Of a DNA stretch of 64,000 nucleotides, positions 10,059 to 18,802 are shown piece by piece; the first letter of the stretch is position 1, and each line of letters opens with the position of its first letter. The notes beneath the pieces were generated by a model. It ran no database searches. It saw only the letters and a list, made by a program, of their open reading frames with translations, and was not told the DNA's origin. A program made the position numbers and the translations under genes. Source of the stretch: Eubacteriaceae bacterium (GTDB taxonomy: Bacteria; Bacillota; Clostridia; Lachnospirales; Lachnospiraceae); NCBI GenBank assembly GCA_902362875.1, contig CABIYF010000003.1, positions 62,001 through 126,000 on the forward strand, read 5' to 3'.

Positions 10059-11496
10059 AAATAATTCACTGAAAGTGCTGTTAGCAGGAGCTGAATGTGC
10101 ACCATTTGTGAAACTTGGAGGGTTGGCCGATGTTATGGGAACGCTTCCAAAAGAATTAAATCAGATTGGTGCTGATGCTCGTGTGATCATGCCTTTTCAT
10201 AGTCAGATGAAAGGCAAGTATGGCGCCCAGACAAAACATCGGGCAGATTTCAACATCAACTTTGCTGGTGGAGAAACATATGTCGGTGTAGAAGAACTAT
10301 TTTACAATGATGTTACATATTATCTGATCGATAATGAAGGCTTCTTTGGAGATGCTGTATACCGCGGTGGACTTGCAGAAGGAGAGCAGTATGCTTTCTT
10401 CTGCCGTGCCGTGATCGAGGCAGCAAGCCGTATTGGATTTATTCCAGATGTGATTCACTGTAATGACTGGCAGACAGGGCTGATCCCAATCTTACTTCGT
10501 ACACAGTACGGACATTGGGATATTGGAAATGCGAAAACGATCTTTACGATTCACAACATGATGTATCAGGGAGAGTTTGGATTTGATCAGTTCGAACATT
10601 GGTTAGGAATCGATCCAAAATATGATACACCAGAATTTATGCATAATTATGAGTGTGCAAGCTTTATGAAAGCAGCCCTCGTATTTGCAGATCGCTTGAG
10701 TACAGTAAGTCCAACTTACGCACAGGAGATCCGTGATCCTGCATTCGCATATCGTCAGGAAGGAATTTTGAATGCAAGAGCAGGAGATACATGGGGAATC
10801 TTAAACGGAATGAACCAGGAAGAATTTAATCCAGAGACAGATCCGCTTATTCCATATCATTTTAACAAAGATGATCTATCTGGAAAGAAAAAGGATAAGA
10901 TCGAACTGATTAAGAATCTTGGATTATCCATCACACCAGGAGTTCCGATCATCGGTATGGTTACAAGATTAACAGAGCAGAAAGGTCTGGATCTTGTAAA
11001 ATACATGTTAGATGAGATCATGTGTACAGAGAATGTTGCATTTGTAATTCTTGGAACGGGTGATTATGAATATGAAGAATTCTTCCGTTATATGGAAAAT
11101 AAATACAAAGGAAGAGTATGTTCATACATCGCATATGATAATGCAATCGCACACCAGATTTATGCAGCGAGTGATCTGTTCTTAATGCCATCCAAATTTG
11201 AACCATGTGGAATTTCCCAGATGATCGCACTTCGATATGGAACACTTCCAATCGTACGTGAGACAGGTGGACTGCGTGATACGGTACAAAGCTACAATGA
11301 ATACGAAGATACAGGAAATGGATTCTCATTTGCAAACTACAATGCACACGAGATGCTTGGAGCAATCCGTTATGCATTACAGACTCTGCAGAGTCCAAAG
11401 AGAAAACATGGACTGATCAGAAGAGCTATGGAATCCGATAACAGTTTTGCAAAATCTGCAAAAATTTATCTGGACATGTATAAGAGCGTATTATAA
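10051..11496 (+). CDS. glgA: Glycogen synthase (ADP-glucose type)
   Basis: GT5 enzyme that extends alpha-1,4-glucan from ADP-glucose; 481 residues, normal length. The N-terminal KLGGLADVMGTLPKEL loop binds ADP-glucose. The C-terminal domain has TRLTEQKGLDLV and the conserved PSKFEPCGISQMIALRYGT region with the catalytic Glu. I chose the ATG at 10051, nine bases after AAGGAG (10036-10041), over the in-frame GTG at 10045. It overlaps the glgD stop. A strong terminator follows, so glgB-C-D-A form one transcription unit. Confidence 0.95.
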   Translation: MSKNNSLKVLLAGAECAPFVKLGGLADVMGTLPKELNQIGADARVIMPFHSQMKGKYGAQTKHRADFNINFAGGETYVGVEELFYNDVTYYLIDNEGFFGDAVYRGGLAEGEQYAFFCRAVIEAASRIGFIPDVIHCNDWQTGLIPILLRTQYGHWDIGNAKTIFTIHNMMYQGEFGFDQFEHWLGIDPKYDTPEFMHNYECASFMKAALVFADRLSTVSPTYAQEIRDPAFAYRQEGILNARAGDTWGILNGMNQEEFNPETDPLIPYHFNKDDLSGKKKDKIELIKNLGLSITPGVPIIGMVTRLTEQKGLDLVKYMLDEIMCTENVAFVILGTGDYEYEEFFRYMENKYKGRVCSYIAYDNAIAHQIYAASDLFLMPSKFEPCGISQMIALRYGTLPIVRETGGLRDTVQSYNEYEDTGNGFSFANYNAHEMLGAIRYALQTLQSPKRKHGLIRRAMESDNSFAKSAKIYLDMYKSVL

Positions 11497-11510
11497 ATTT
11501 CAGAAAAAAC

Positions 11511-11542
11511 AAGGGGCATCTTATATAAGATGCCCTGTTTTT
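11511..11542 (+). terminator. Terminator after glgA
   Basis: GGGCATCTTA and TAAGATGCCC (11514-11535) form a perfect 10-bp stem around TA, followed by TGTTTTTTC. Confidence 0.93.
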
Positions 11543-11604
11543 TCATAGAGATGATATTTAAGAATATTGTATTTACAGATAGAAGACTTGGAAAGGAGGC
11601 ATAG

Positions 11605-14043
11605 ATGAACCAGACAGACAGCAAACAGATCGTACAACGGATCGAGAACAAACTGATCCATGCTCTTGGGACAACGATCGGTGAGGCGACAAATGATGAG
11701 ATTTATAAGGCGGCAGCAGAATGTATCAGAGAAGATATCATGACATCATGGGCAGACAGCAGGAAAAGAGTTCAGGAACAAGGTGCCAAAAAGCTTTATT
11801 ACATGTCAGCAGAATTTCTGATGGGAAGAGCGTTTTCGAACAATCTGATCAATCTTGGCCTGTATGAGACATATAAGGCAGCATTCTGGGAGATGGGGAT
11901 TGATTTCGATGCGATCACAGATGAAGAAAATGATGCAGGCCTTGGAAATGGAGGCCTTGGAAGACTTGCGGCATGTTTCTTGGATTCCTTGTCGACGATG
12001 GAACTTCCAGCGGTTGGATGTGGAATCCGCTATGAATACGGAATGTTTCGCCAGAAGATCGTAGATGGAACACAGATTGAGATGGAAGATGACTGGTTAA
12101 GAGACGGGAATATATGGGAGATTGAGCGGCCGGAATTAAGTGTGGAAGTCCATTTTAATGGAACGATTCAGGAAAACTGGACGGCAAATGGATTAGAGAT
12201 CGAACATAAAGATTACAATACCGTTCTTGCAGTTCCATACGATGTGCCGGTCATTGGATATCAAACAAAAAGTCCGGTGACTCTGCGATTGTGGAGTGCA
12301 AGAAGTAAACAAAGATTTGATTTCCATTCTTTTAATGAAGGAATCTATGATAAAGCAATGGCAGATCAGACATTTGCAGAAGCAATATCAAAAGTATTAT
12401 ATCCATCGGATGATCATATGCAGGGAAAACAGTTAAGATTAAAACAGTTTTATTTTCTTGCATCTGCAACGATGCAGTCAATGATCAAGCGGCATAAGCA
12501 GATATTTGACGATCTGCATACATTGCCAGAACATGTTGTGATTCAGATCAATGAGACACATCCAGCGCTTGCGATTCCAGAATTAATGAGGATTTTGATG
12601 GATGAAGAAGGATTTGGATGGGACGAAGCTTATCAGATTGTAAAGAAAATGTTCCATTATACAAACCATACGATCATGACAGAAGCCATGGAATGCTGGG
12701 ATGAAAATATGTTTCGTTTTTTGCTTCCAAGAATTTATCAGATCGTCTGTGCGTTCAATGAAAAATACTGTAATAAGATTATGGCATATTACAGCCATGA
12801 TGAAGAAAAAGTGCGAAGTATGGCGATTATCGGAAACAATGAGATCCGCATGGCAAATTTATGTGTAGCAGTATGCAGAAGAGTGAACGGAGTATCAAAC
12901 CTTCATGGGGATATTCTGAAAGAGAAGATATTTAATAGTTCGTATCGTATCTTTCCACAGAAATATCTTGCGATCACAAATGGGATCACACACAGACGTT
13001 GGTTTGGGCTTGCAAATCAGGGACTTTATCATTTGGCGAAAGAATATATAAAGGGAGATATTCTTAAAGATTATCATCTGTTTGAACAGTTTCTTCTATA
13101 TAAAAATGATGAAGAATTCTTAAAGAAATACAGCGAAGTAAAAGAGAATAATAAGATTCGATTTGCGAAATATATCAAAGAAAAACAAGGAATTGAAATT
13201 AATTCAGATTCCATCTTTGATGTACATTGTAAACGTCTGCATGAATATAAACGGCAGTTAATGAAATGTCTGCATATCATTTATGTTTATCAGAGAATCA
13301 AAAAAGATCCGGAATGTATTACGACACCGATCACATTTATTTTTGCAGCAAAGGCGGCACCTGGATATACAAAAGCAAAAGAGATCATAAGGCTGATTCA
13401 TTCTGTGGCAGAGATGGTTAACAATGATCAGGATATGAAAGGAAAGATTCAGGTTGTTTTTGTGGAAGATTATTGTGTATCTGTCGCAGAAATGTTGATT
13501 CCGGCAGCAGATATCAGTGAACAGATATCAACCGCAGGAATGGAAGCTTCCGGAACCGGAAATATGAAATTTATGATGAATGGAGCATTAACGATCGGTA
13601 CCATGGATGGAGCGAATATAGAGATCGCCGAAAGAGTCGGCAGAGAGAATATCTTTATTTTTGGTGACAGTGCAGAGGGTAATTATAATAAAAAGATGTA
13701 TCATACTTACAATCCAGGAATCATATTTGAGAATAATCCGGGAATTCGTGATGTATGCAATTGCCTGATCGAGGGGAATCTGCTCCGATATGGAAAGAAA
13801 TATTCAGAGATTTACCAGTCACTGTTATTTGGGGAATATGGAGAAGCAGACCCATACTATGTACTGGCAGATTTTCCATCCTACATCGAAACATATGAAA
13901 CAATGTACCGGCTGTATGCAGACAACAAAGAGGAATGGATCAAAAAAACAGTGATCAATACAGCAAAATCCGGATATTTTTCATCAGACCGAACGATTGA
14001 ACAATATAACGAAAAAATCTGGAACCTGAAACCAGTAAAATAA
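11605..14043 (+). CDS. glgP: Glycogen/maltodextrin phosphorylase
   Basis: GT35 PLP enzyme that releases glucose-1-phosphate from alpha-1,4-glucan ends; 812 residues, full length. The N-terminal region has AAEFLMGR-type sequence (MSAEFLMGRAFSNNL) and DAGLGNGGLGRLAACF. The PLP lysine is in GTGNMKFMMNG near residue 655, followed by TIGTMDGANIEI. It has its own AAAGGAGG site and lies beyond the glgA terminator, so it probably has its own promoter in 11543-11600. I found only a weak candidate there (TTCATA, 17 bases, TATTGT). The GH13 gene 27 bases downstream likely shares its transcript. Confidence 0.95.
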   Translation: MNQTDSKQIVQRIENKLIHALGTTIGEATNDEIYKAAAECIREDIMTSWADSRKRVQEQGAKKLYYMSAEFLMGRAFSNNLINLGLYETYKAAFWEMGIDFDAITDEENDAGLGNGGLGRLAACFLDSLSTMELPAVGCGIRYEYGMFRQKIVDGTQIEMEDDWLRDGNIWEIERPELSVEVHFNGTIQENWTANGLEIEHKDYNTVLAVPYDVPVIGYQTKSPVTLRLWSARSKQRFDFHSFNEGIYDKAMADQTFAEAISKVLYPSDDHMQGKQLRLKQFYFLASATMQSMIKRHKQIFDDLHTLPEHVVIQINETHPALAIPELMRILMDEEGFGWDEAYQIVKKMFHYTNHTIMTEAMECWDENMFRFLLPRIYQIVCAFNEKYCNKIMAYYSHDEEKVRSMAIIGNNEIRMANLCVAVCRRVNGVSNLHGDILKEKIFNSSYRIFPQKYLAITNGITHRRWFGLANQGLYHLAKEYIKGDILKDYHLFEQFLLYKNDEEFLKKYSEVKENNKIRFAKYIKEKQGIEINSDSIFDVHCKRLHEYKRQLMKCLHIIYVYQRIKKDPECITTPITFIFAAKAAPGYTKAKEIIRLIHSVAEMVNNDQDMKGKIQVVFVEDYCVSVAEMLIPAADISEQISTAGMEASGTGNMKFMMNGALTIGTMDGANIEIAERVGRENIFIFGDSAEGNYNKKMYHTYNPGIIFENNPGIRDVCNCLIEGNLLRYGKKYSEIYQSLLFGEYGEADPYYVLADFPSYIETYETMYRLYADNKEEWIKKTVINTAKSGYFSSDRTIEQYNEKIWNLKPVK

Positions 14044-14070
14044 GAGTTACAAGAAGATGAGATTAATATT

Positions 14071-15993
14071 ATGATTCATAACGCGTCAATAGAAAAATAC
14101 AGAACTCCCGTGGGAGCAGTCACCTGCGGAAGTGAGATGACCATAAGGCTTTATGAAACAGGGGAGTCGGTCAGCAAAGCAGAGGTTATTATGTATTCCG
14201 AGACCTTCCATCGGGAATACGAGATGAAACGAAAAAAAGACTGCATGGAAGAGCACTTAAAGATTACAAATGAAGCAGGGATCGTGTGGTATTATTTTCG
14301 AATCTGGGAACATGGCAGATGTTATTTTTATGGAGCAAAGCATGGGCAGACACAGGGAGAAGGGATGATCTATGATGACACTCCACAAAGTTTCCAGATC
14401 ACAGTCTATGAAAAAGACTTTGACACACCAAGATGGATGTCTAAAGGAATCATGTATCAGATTTTTCCAGACCGTTTCTGTCAGGGAAATAAAAAGAATA
14501 TGGAACGTGGAAAAGCATACCATGAGAGTATGGGAAGAGATGTGTATCTTCACGATGAATGGGAAGAACGCCCAATCTTTGGACCACTTCCTGGAAAAGA
14601 ATTTTATGATCCATGTGATTATTTTGGAGGAGATATCGAGGGAATCATATCGAAACTTGATGATATCAAACGATTAGGAGTCAGCTGCATTTACCTGAAT
14701 CCAATCGGAGAAGCAGCATCGAACCATCGTTATAATACGTCAGACTATAAGAAAGTGGATCCGTTTCTTGGGACGAATGAAGATTTCAAGCGGTTATGCC
14801 AGCTTGCCAAAGAGCGGAGAATTCATGTGATCTTAGATGGAGTATACTCTCATACGGGAGATGACAGTGTCTATTTTAATAAGAAGGGAAACTATAGCGA
14901 ACCGGGGGCATATCAAGGAAAAGAATCAGAGTACTATGACTGGTATGACTTTAACGAAGATGGAACTTATAAGAGCTGGTGGGGATTTGAAACCTTGCCG
15001 GAAGTTAATGAGCTGAATGAGAAGTTTGTCGATTACATTATCACAGGAGAAGATTCTGTGATCAAGCACTGGCTGAAACTTGGTGCATCAGGATTCCGCC
15101 TTGATGTTGCAGATGAACTTCCCGATGAATTTATCTTTAAGCTGCGAAGCGAATTAAAGAAGAAATTTAAAAATTATGCACTGATCGGTGAAGTATGGGA
15201 AGATGTCACAACGAAAGAAAGTTATGGAACCAAGCGAAAATACGCTTTGGGAAAAGGCTTAGATAGTGCGATGAATTATCCACTGAAAGTCAATGTCACA
15301 GATTACTTATTAGGTAATCAAAGTGCCAAAGATATGAGAACGTTCCTGCTGTCTCAGCAGTGCAATTATCCAAAACCACTTTATTATGCACTGATGAACC
15401 TGTTATCCTCACATGATATTCCAAGAATCCGAACGACACTAGCGACAGGAATGAACGAGAACCTTCCATCAAGAGAGAAGCAGGCAGAATATGTCATAAC
15501 ATCAAAGATGGACCAGAAAGGCAAGACACTTGCAAGACTGGCAATGGCAATTCAGTTCTTTGTTCCTGGAATGCCATGTATTTATTATGGAGATGAATAT
15601 GGAATGCATGGATTGATGGATCCATTTAACAGGGGAACATTTTTTGAAAATGATAAAGAAACATATCAGGATGTTCTGAAACTTACTAATATGAGAAATC
15701 AGGAAAAGGTATTGCAGACAGGACATGCATTGTATATGGCAGCAGACGATGATGTACTAGCCATCCTGCGTTTTATCAGCAGCAAAAAAGATGTTTTTGG
15801 AGAGGCATGTGAGAATAAAGCATTGCTGCTTCTTATCAATCCAACACAAATGGAAAAAGAGATTGAGATCGATCTTGCGAAAGCCAGAGAAGGCGTAAGT
15901 GAGAGTGAGTTACAGTTGTTGTTAAAGAATTTAACAAAGACTGTGATCAAGACAAAGGCAGCACCAATGGATTACAAAATCATAGAGCTGTAA
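14071..15993 (+). CDS. GH13 alpha-glucan hydrolase, neopullulanase/maltodextrin-type
   Basis: Intracellular alpha-amylase family enzyme of 640 residues with no signal peptide. An N-terminal beta domain (about residues 1-125) precedes the barrel, as in cyclomaltodextrinase and neopullulanase. Conserved regions: DGVYSHTGDD near 255, nucleophile Asp in GFRLDVADELP near 345, acid/base Glu in LIGEVWED near 374, and LLSSHDIPR near 447. It sits directly after glgP, which suggests debranching or trimming of glycogen and imported maltodextrins. Exact specificity (pullulanase, maltogenic amylase or glucosidase) cannot be told. The ribosome site before 14071 is weak. Confidence 0.88.
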   Translation: MIHNASIEKYRTPVGAVTCGSEMTIRLYETGESVSKAEVIMYSETFHREYEMKRKKDCMEEHLKITNEAGIVWYYFRIWEHGRCYFYGAKHGQTQGEGMIYDDTPQSFQITVYEKDFDTPRWMSKGIMYQIFPDRFCQGNKKNMERGKAYHESMGRDVYLHDEWEERPIFGPLPGKEFYDPCDYFGGDIEGIISKLDDIKRLGVSCIYLNPIGEAASNHRYNTSDYKKVDPFLGTNEDFKRLCQLAKERRIHVILDGVYSHTGDDSVYFNKKGNYSEPGAYQGKESEYYDWYDFNEDGTYKSWWGFETLPEVNELNEKFVDYIITGEDSVIKHWLKLGASGFRLDVADELPDEFIFKLRSELKKKFKNYALIGEVWEDVTTKESYGTKRKYALGKGLDSAMNYPLKVNVTDYLLGNQSAKDMRTFLLSQQCNYPKPLYYALMNLLSSHDIPRIRTTLATGMNENLPSREKQAEYVITSKMDQKGKTLARLAMAIQFFVPGMPCIYYGDEYGMHGLMDPFNRGTFFENDKETYQDVLKLTNMRNQEKVLQTGHALYMAADDDVLAILRFISSKKDVFGEACENKALLLLINPTQMEKEIEIDLAKAREGVSESELQLLLKNLTKTVIKTKAAPMDYKIIEL

Positions 15994-16025
15994 TAAAATA
16001 TATTAAAACTAAACTGTAGTAAGAC

Positions 16026-16070
16026 AAAAGGAAATGGCGGTTTCAAAGAGAAGCAGCCATTTCTTTTTAT
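16026..16070 (+). terminator. Terminator after the GH13 gene
   Basis: GAAATGGC (16031-16038) pairs with GCCATTTC (16056-16063), extended by an A-run/T-run, and is followed by TTTTTAT. Confidence 0.85.
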
Positions 16071-16138
16071 GCATTTTAACGAAAAACAAATGATAAAATT
16101 ATGCACAACAGAGAAAAAGAAATAATTTGAGAAAATGC

Positions 16139-16171
16139 TTTACAACCATACTGATTATAGTTATAATCAGT
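16139..16171 (+). promoter_or_regulatory. Promoter and palindromic operator of the blaI-like operon
   Basis: TTTACA (16139-16144), a 17-base spacer and TATAAT (16162-16167). Two 10-base arms, ACTGATTATA (16150-16159) and TATAATCAGT (16162-16171), form a perfect dyad around GT that covers the whole -10 box. This is the expected layout for repression by the BlaI-family protein encoded just downstream. Confidence 0.8.
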
Positions 16172-16206
16172 TACAAAGATAGTTAATAAAGGAGAGTGAT
16201 AAAAGA

Positions 16207-16578
16207 ATGAAATTAAAAGAATTATCAGAAGTAGAGATTTTGATAATGAAAAGCATCTGGAAATTAGGTGATGACATCACGGCATATGATATTATTGAAT
16301 ATTTAAAAGAACATTATGACCGTGATTATGCAAGAAGCACAGTAAAGACTTATGTAGCAAAACTAAAAGACAAAGGTTTTCTAAACACAGAAGTAAGAGG
16401 AAATTACAGTTATATTACAGCGATCATTTCTGAGGAAGAATACCGTGAGGAGCAGATGAGAAAGATGAAAGACTTCTGGCACGATGGTTCGGTCAAGGAA
16501 ATGTTTCAGACACTGACAAAGACGATCACACCAGAGGAGAAAGAAGAATTACAGGATTTAATAGATGATTTGGATTAA
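16207..16578 (+). CDS. BlaI/MecI-family transcriptional repressor
   Basis: Small winged-helix repressor of the penicillinase-repressor family, 123 residues. The N-terminal HTH (LSEVEILIMKSIWKLGDDI, then STVKTYVAKLKDKGFL) is followed by a helical dimerisation tail. It starts at 16207 behind AAAGGAGAG. Its gene overlaps the M56 protease gene by 14 bases, the classic blaI-blaR1 pairing in which the membrane protease relieves repression. The palindrome over its own promoter suggests autoregulation. There is no beta-lactamase nearby, so the target is likely this operon or distant genes. Confidence 0.9.
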   Translation: MKLKELSEVEILIMKSIWKLGDDITAYDIIEYLKEHYDRDYARSTVKTYVAKLKDKGFLNTEVRGNYSYITAIISEEEYREEQMRKMKDFWHDGSVKEMFQTLTKTITPEEKEELQDLIDDLD

Positions 16579-17749
16579 TATAGTTTACACGATCAAGCAG
16601 GTCATTATTTATATAATGAGTTTGATCTTGTTAAATGCATTGACAGGAAGCTGCATATTTATCTGTTTTAAGTTATTAGAAAAGCCGCTTGAGAAAATGG
16701 GCTTGATAAAGATGAGTGTCAGATTGCTGAGAGTTGTGATCTTATCGTTTTTGATACCCGTTGTATTCGTTTTATTATTTCGTGTGTACGATGATAATGT
16801 GACATTTTCAATCGATTATCCATTGCCTTATGTGTTTGGATGCTTTTTGCTGATCTGGGCAGTTGGCTGGGGCAAAGCCTTTGTTCACAGTGTTCAGATT
16901 CACAAGAGGTTAAAATATCTGATCAATACAGCATGTTTATGTGAAAAAGATGTGATAGAGGTAAAGGATGAGTGGCAGAAGAAACTTAGGATTCACCAGA
17001 ATGTAATGGTAAAACAGACCTATACGATCGCAACACCAATCATATGCGGCATCATAAAACCAGTGATCTTGCTGCCGGTAAAAGATTATTCCAAGGAAGA
17101 ACTGGATGTCATTTTTGCACACGAACTAATGCATTGCCGCCATAAGGATATCCTATGGAAACAGCTTTGTGCATTCAGCCGCATTGTGTTCTGGTGGAAT
17201 CCATTGATTCAAAGAATTGTCTTTGATGTAGACAGCTGGAATGAAAGCTATTGTGATCATGCGGTTACGAAAGTTCTAAAGGATAAGAAAGAATATTTTA
17301 CAACCGTATGCAGGCTCGGAATCAAACCATTTGAAAAAGGGGCGTATCTTTGTGCAGCACTATATGAAGACAAGAATCAGCTGAAGACAAGGATATACAG
17401 GATTAAGGCAATTGAAAGTATTAATATAATAAAGATTTTTGCAGGGCTTTGCATGGGGACGTTATTGTGTGTGACCTCTATGTTTGCTGTGATATTTATT
17501 ACAAGAGGATATCATGATATTTACATGAGAACGGTCATAACAGTCGGAGATCTCAGGGAAAAATATATGGACACAGAGCCAATCGCAGAAGTTACGGATG
17601 TTGAGAAACTGGAAGTACATGATGAAATCAGACTCGCAAAGAAACTTCCAGTTGTACCAATGAAAGAAAGAATCACCAGAGAAAAAGATCTTATATTTGA
17701 ACAGAAATTAAAAGCCGGGACAAGAATGGAATCGAACTCTGTCTATTAA
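16565..17749 (+). CDS. BlaR1-like M56 membrane metalloprotease, C-terminus cut by a stop
   Basis: Antirepressor-type protease expected to signal to the BlaI-like protein. 394 residues up to TAA at 17747. Three N-terminal membrane spans lie at about 8-38, 52-72 and 85-110, a cytoplasmic zinc site AHELMHCRHKD near 186 (HExxH), and a fourth span near 288-315. There is no penicillin-binding sensor domain, so the ligand is unknown. The extracellular part stops abruptly at SNSVY, but the same frame continues open for 80 codons with protein-like sequence (next entry). The annotated start overlaps blaI and lacks a clear ribosome site; ATG 16616 is an alternative. Confidence 0.85.
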   Translation: MIWINIVYTIKQVIIYIMSLILLNALTGSCIFICFKLLEKPLEKMGLIKMSVRLLRVVILSFLIPVVFVLLFRVYDDNVTFSIDYPLPYVFGCFLLIWAVGWGKAFVHSVQIHKRLKYLINTACLCEKDVIEVKDEWQKKLRIHQNVMVKQTYTIATPIICGIIKPVILLPVKDYSKEELDVIFAHELMHCRHKDILWKQLCAFSRIVFWWNPLIQRIVFDVDSWNESYCDHAVTKVLKDKKEYFTTVCRLGIKPFEKGAYLCAALYEDKNQLKTRIYRIKAIESINIIKIFAGLCMGTLLCVTSMFAVIFITRGYHDIYMRTVITVGDLREKYMDTEPIAEVTDVEKLEVHDEIRLAKKLPVVPMKERITREKDLIFEQKLKAGTRMESNSVY

Positions 17750-17992
17750 AAAAAAGGAGAGACAGTAGAGATAGGGAATGCAAATTCCAAGGATGAGAAT
17801 ACCAAGAACGATTCAAAATTTGTTTCAGGGATCATTGATGATCAGGGAAAAGAATGGTATGCAATGAATTCCATGGACATTGATTGTTCGATTAAGATTC
17901 AGAAGGCAGGAAATTACAGGGTATTTGTAGAAAACAGATATAAGACGAAAGTAAAAGTTTTTATGTTCACATATCTGGATAATAAAAAATAA
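17750..17992 (+). pseudogene. In-frame remainder of the M56 protein beyond the TAA stop
   Basis: Reading on in the M56 gene frame after TAA (17747-17749) gives 80 codons without a stop until TAA at 17990. The text begins KKGETVEIGNANS and includes KFVSGIIDDQGKEWYAMNS and IKIQKAGNYRVFVENRYKT. This resembles the extracellular beta-sandwich that ends many M56 sensor proteins (pattern VYxKKGxT ... GNYxxFVEN). No ATG, GTG or TTG lies suitably after the AAAGGAGA at 17753-17760. It therefore looks like the severed end of the upstream protein rather than a separate gene. A single base change or a sequencing error would explain it. Confidence 0.65.
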
Positions 17993-18042
17993 AACAATAA
18001 GAAGGATCATAAAGAGAATTATAAAAAGGAAGGAGGGATGGA

Positions 18043-18336
18043 ATGAATGAATTGTATCAATCAGCATTTTACAGGAAATTTCATTGGTATATCGCAGATA
18101 TTCTGATGCTTATCATTGTCTGTGCAGGTGTAGCAGCCGAAGGCATAGATATGTTTTCAAGATATTACATTTTTTATATTGGAGCAGCGGTTTTTCTATG
18201 GATTGCACAGATGCTGCTGATCAGGATCTGCGAGAAAGACAGGCAAAAGAGGAAAGACGAATATCTCACTGGAATCGAGATGTTTGTAGCACCGGTAGTG
18301 ATATTGTTTCTTGGGATGGGAATGAAAAGGATTTGA
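18043..18336 (+). CDS. Small membrane protein, paralogue 1
   Basis: Unrecognised 97-residue protein. Two hydrophobic spans (about 15-33 and 43-62) are followed by a charged loop CEKDRQKRKDEY and a third short hydrophobic stretch. It starts at 18043 behind AAGGAGG (18029-18035). The N-terminal pattern LYQSxFYxKxHW and the later CEKDxxKRKxEY match the next gene, so the two are tandem duplicates. It lies in the BlaI/M56 operon, which suggests a membrane role under the same control. Function unknown. Confidence 0.7.
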   Translation: MNELYQSAFYRKFHWYIADILMLIIVCAGVAAEGIDMFSRYYIFYIGAAVFLWIAQMLLIRICEKDRQKRKDEYLTGIEMFVAPVVILFLGMGMKRI

Positions 18337-18417
18337 ATGAAAACGATATAAGACAATAAGGAATTAAGGGATAGGATTTGAAACAAAAATAAGGACGGAC
18401 AGGAAGAAGAATGCCTT

Positions 18418-18714
18418 ATGAAGAAGTTATATCAGTCAGAACTTTATACAAAACATCATTGGAAAATTGTAGGAACAATTTTGTTTGTGCTGATTTTGGT
18501 CGGAGGAAAATTTAAAGGCAATATTTTCCTTCCACGTTTTGCATATTTCACACTAGCGGCAATTTTGTTTCTGGCACAGATTGCAGTGATCGCAATGTGT
18601 GAAGAAGATGCAGAGAAAAGGAAACAGGAATATAAAGAGGGAATTAAGTATCTTGCACTGCCAATCTTGTTATTATTATGTGATATACATTCGGATTGGG
18701 TGTACAGCTACTAA
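18418..18714 (+). CDS. Small membrane protein, paralogue 2
   Basis: Unrecognised 98-residue protein with three hydrophobic segments (about 15-31, 43-62 and 79-90). It shares LYQSELYTKHHW near the N-terminus, CEEDAEKRKQEY in the middle and a hydrophobic C-terminus with the gene at 18043. The ribosome site (GGAAGAAG) is weak, and 81 bases separate the two copies. It ends at a strong bidirectional terminator that closes the BlaI/M56 operon. Confidence 0.65.
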   Translation: MKKLYQSELYTKHHWKIVGTILFVLILVGGKFKGNIFLPRFAYFTLAAILFLAQIAVIAMCEEDAEKRKQEYKEGIKYLALPILLLLCDIHSDWVYSY

Positions 18715-18772
18715 AAAGAATCCGCAAACCTTTCGATACTTTATGTATCTTTGGTTTGCGGATTCTTTTTTA
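18713..18772. terminator. Bidirectional terminator between convergent operons
   Basis: AAAAAGAATCCGCAAACC (18713-18730) pairs perfectly over 18 bp with GGTTTGCGGATTCTTTTT (18753-18770), with T-runs on both strands. It serves the BlaI/M56 operon on plus and the phosphate transporter on minus. Confidence 0.95.
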
Positions 18773-18802
18773 TCATTTATATATTTTTAGATTCGATTGA
18801 AA

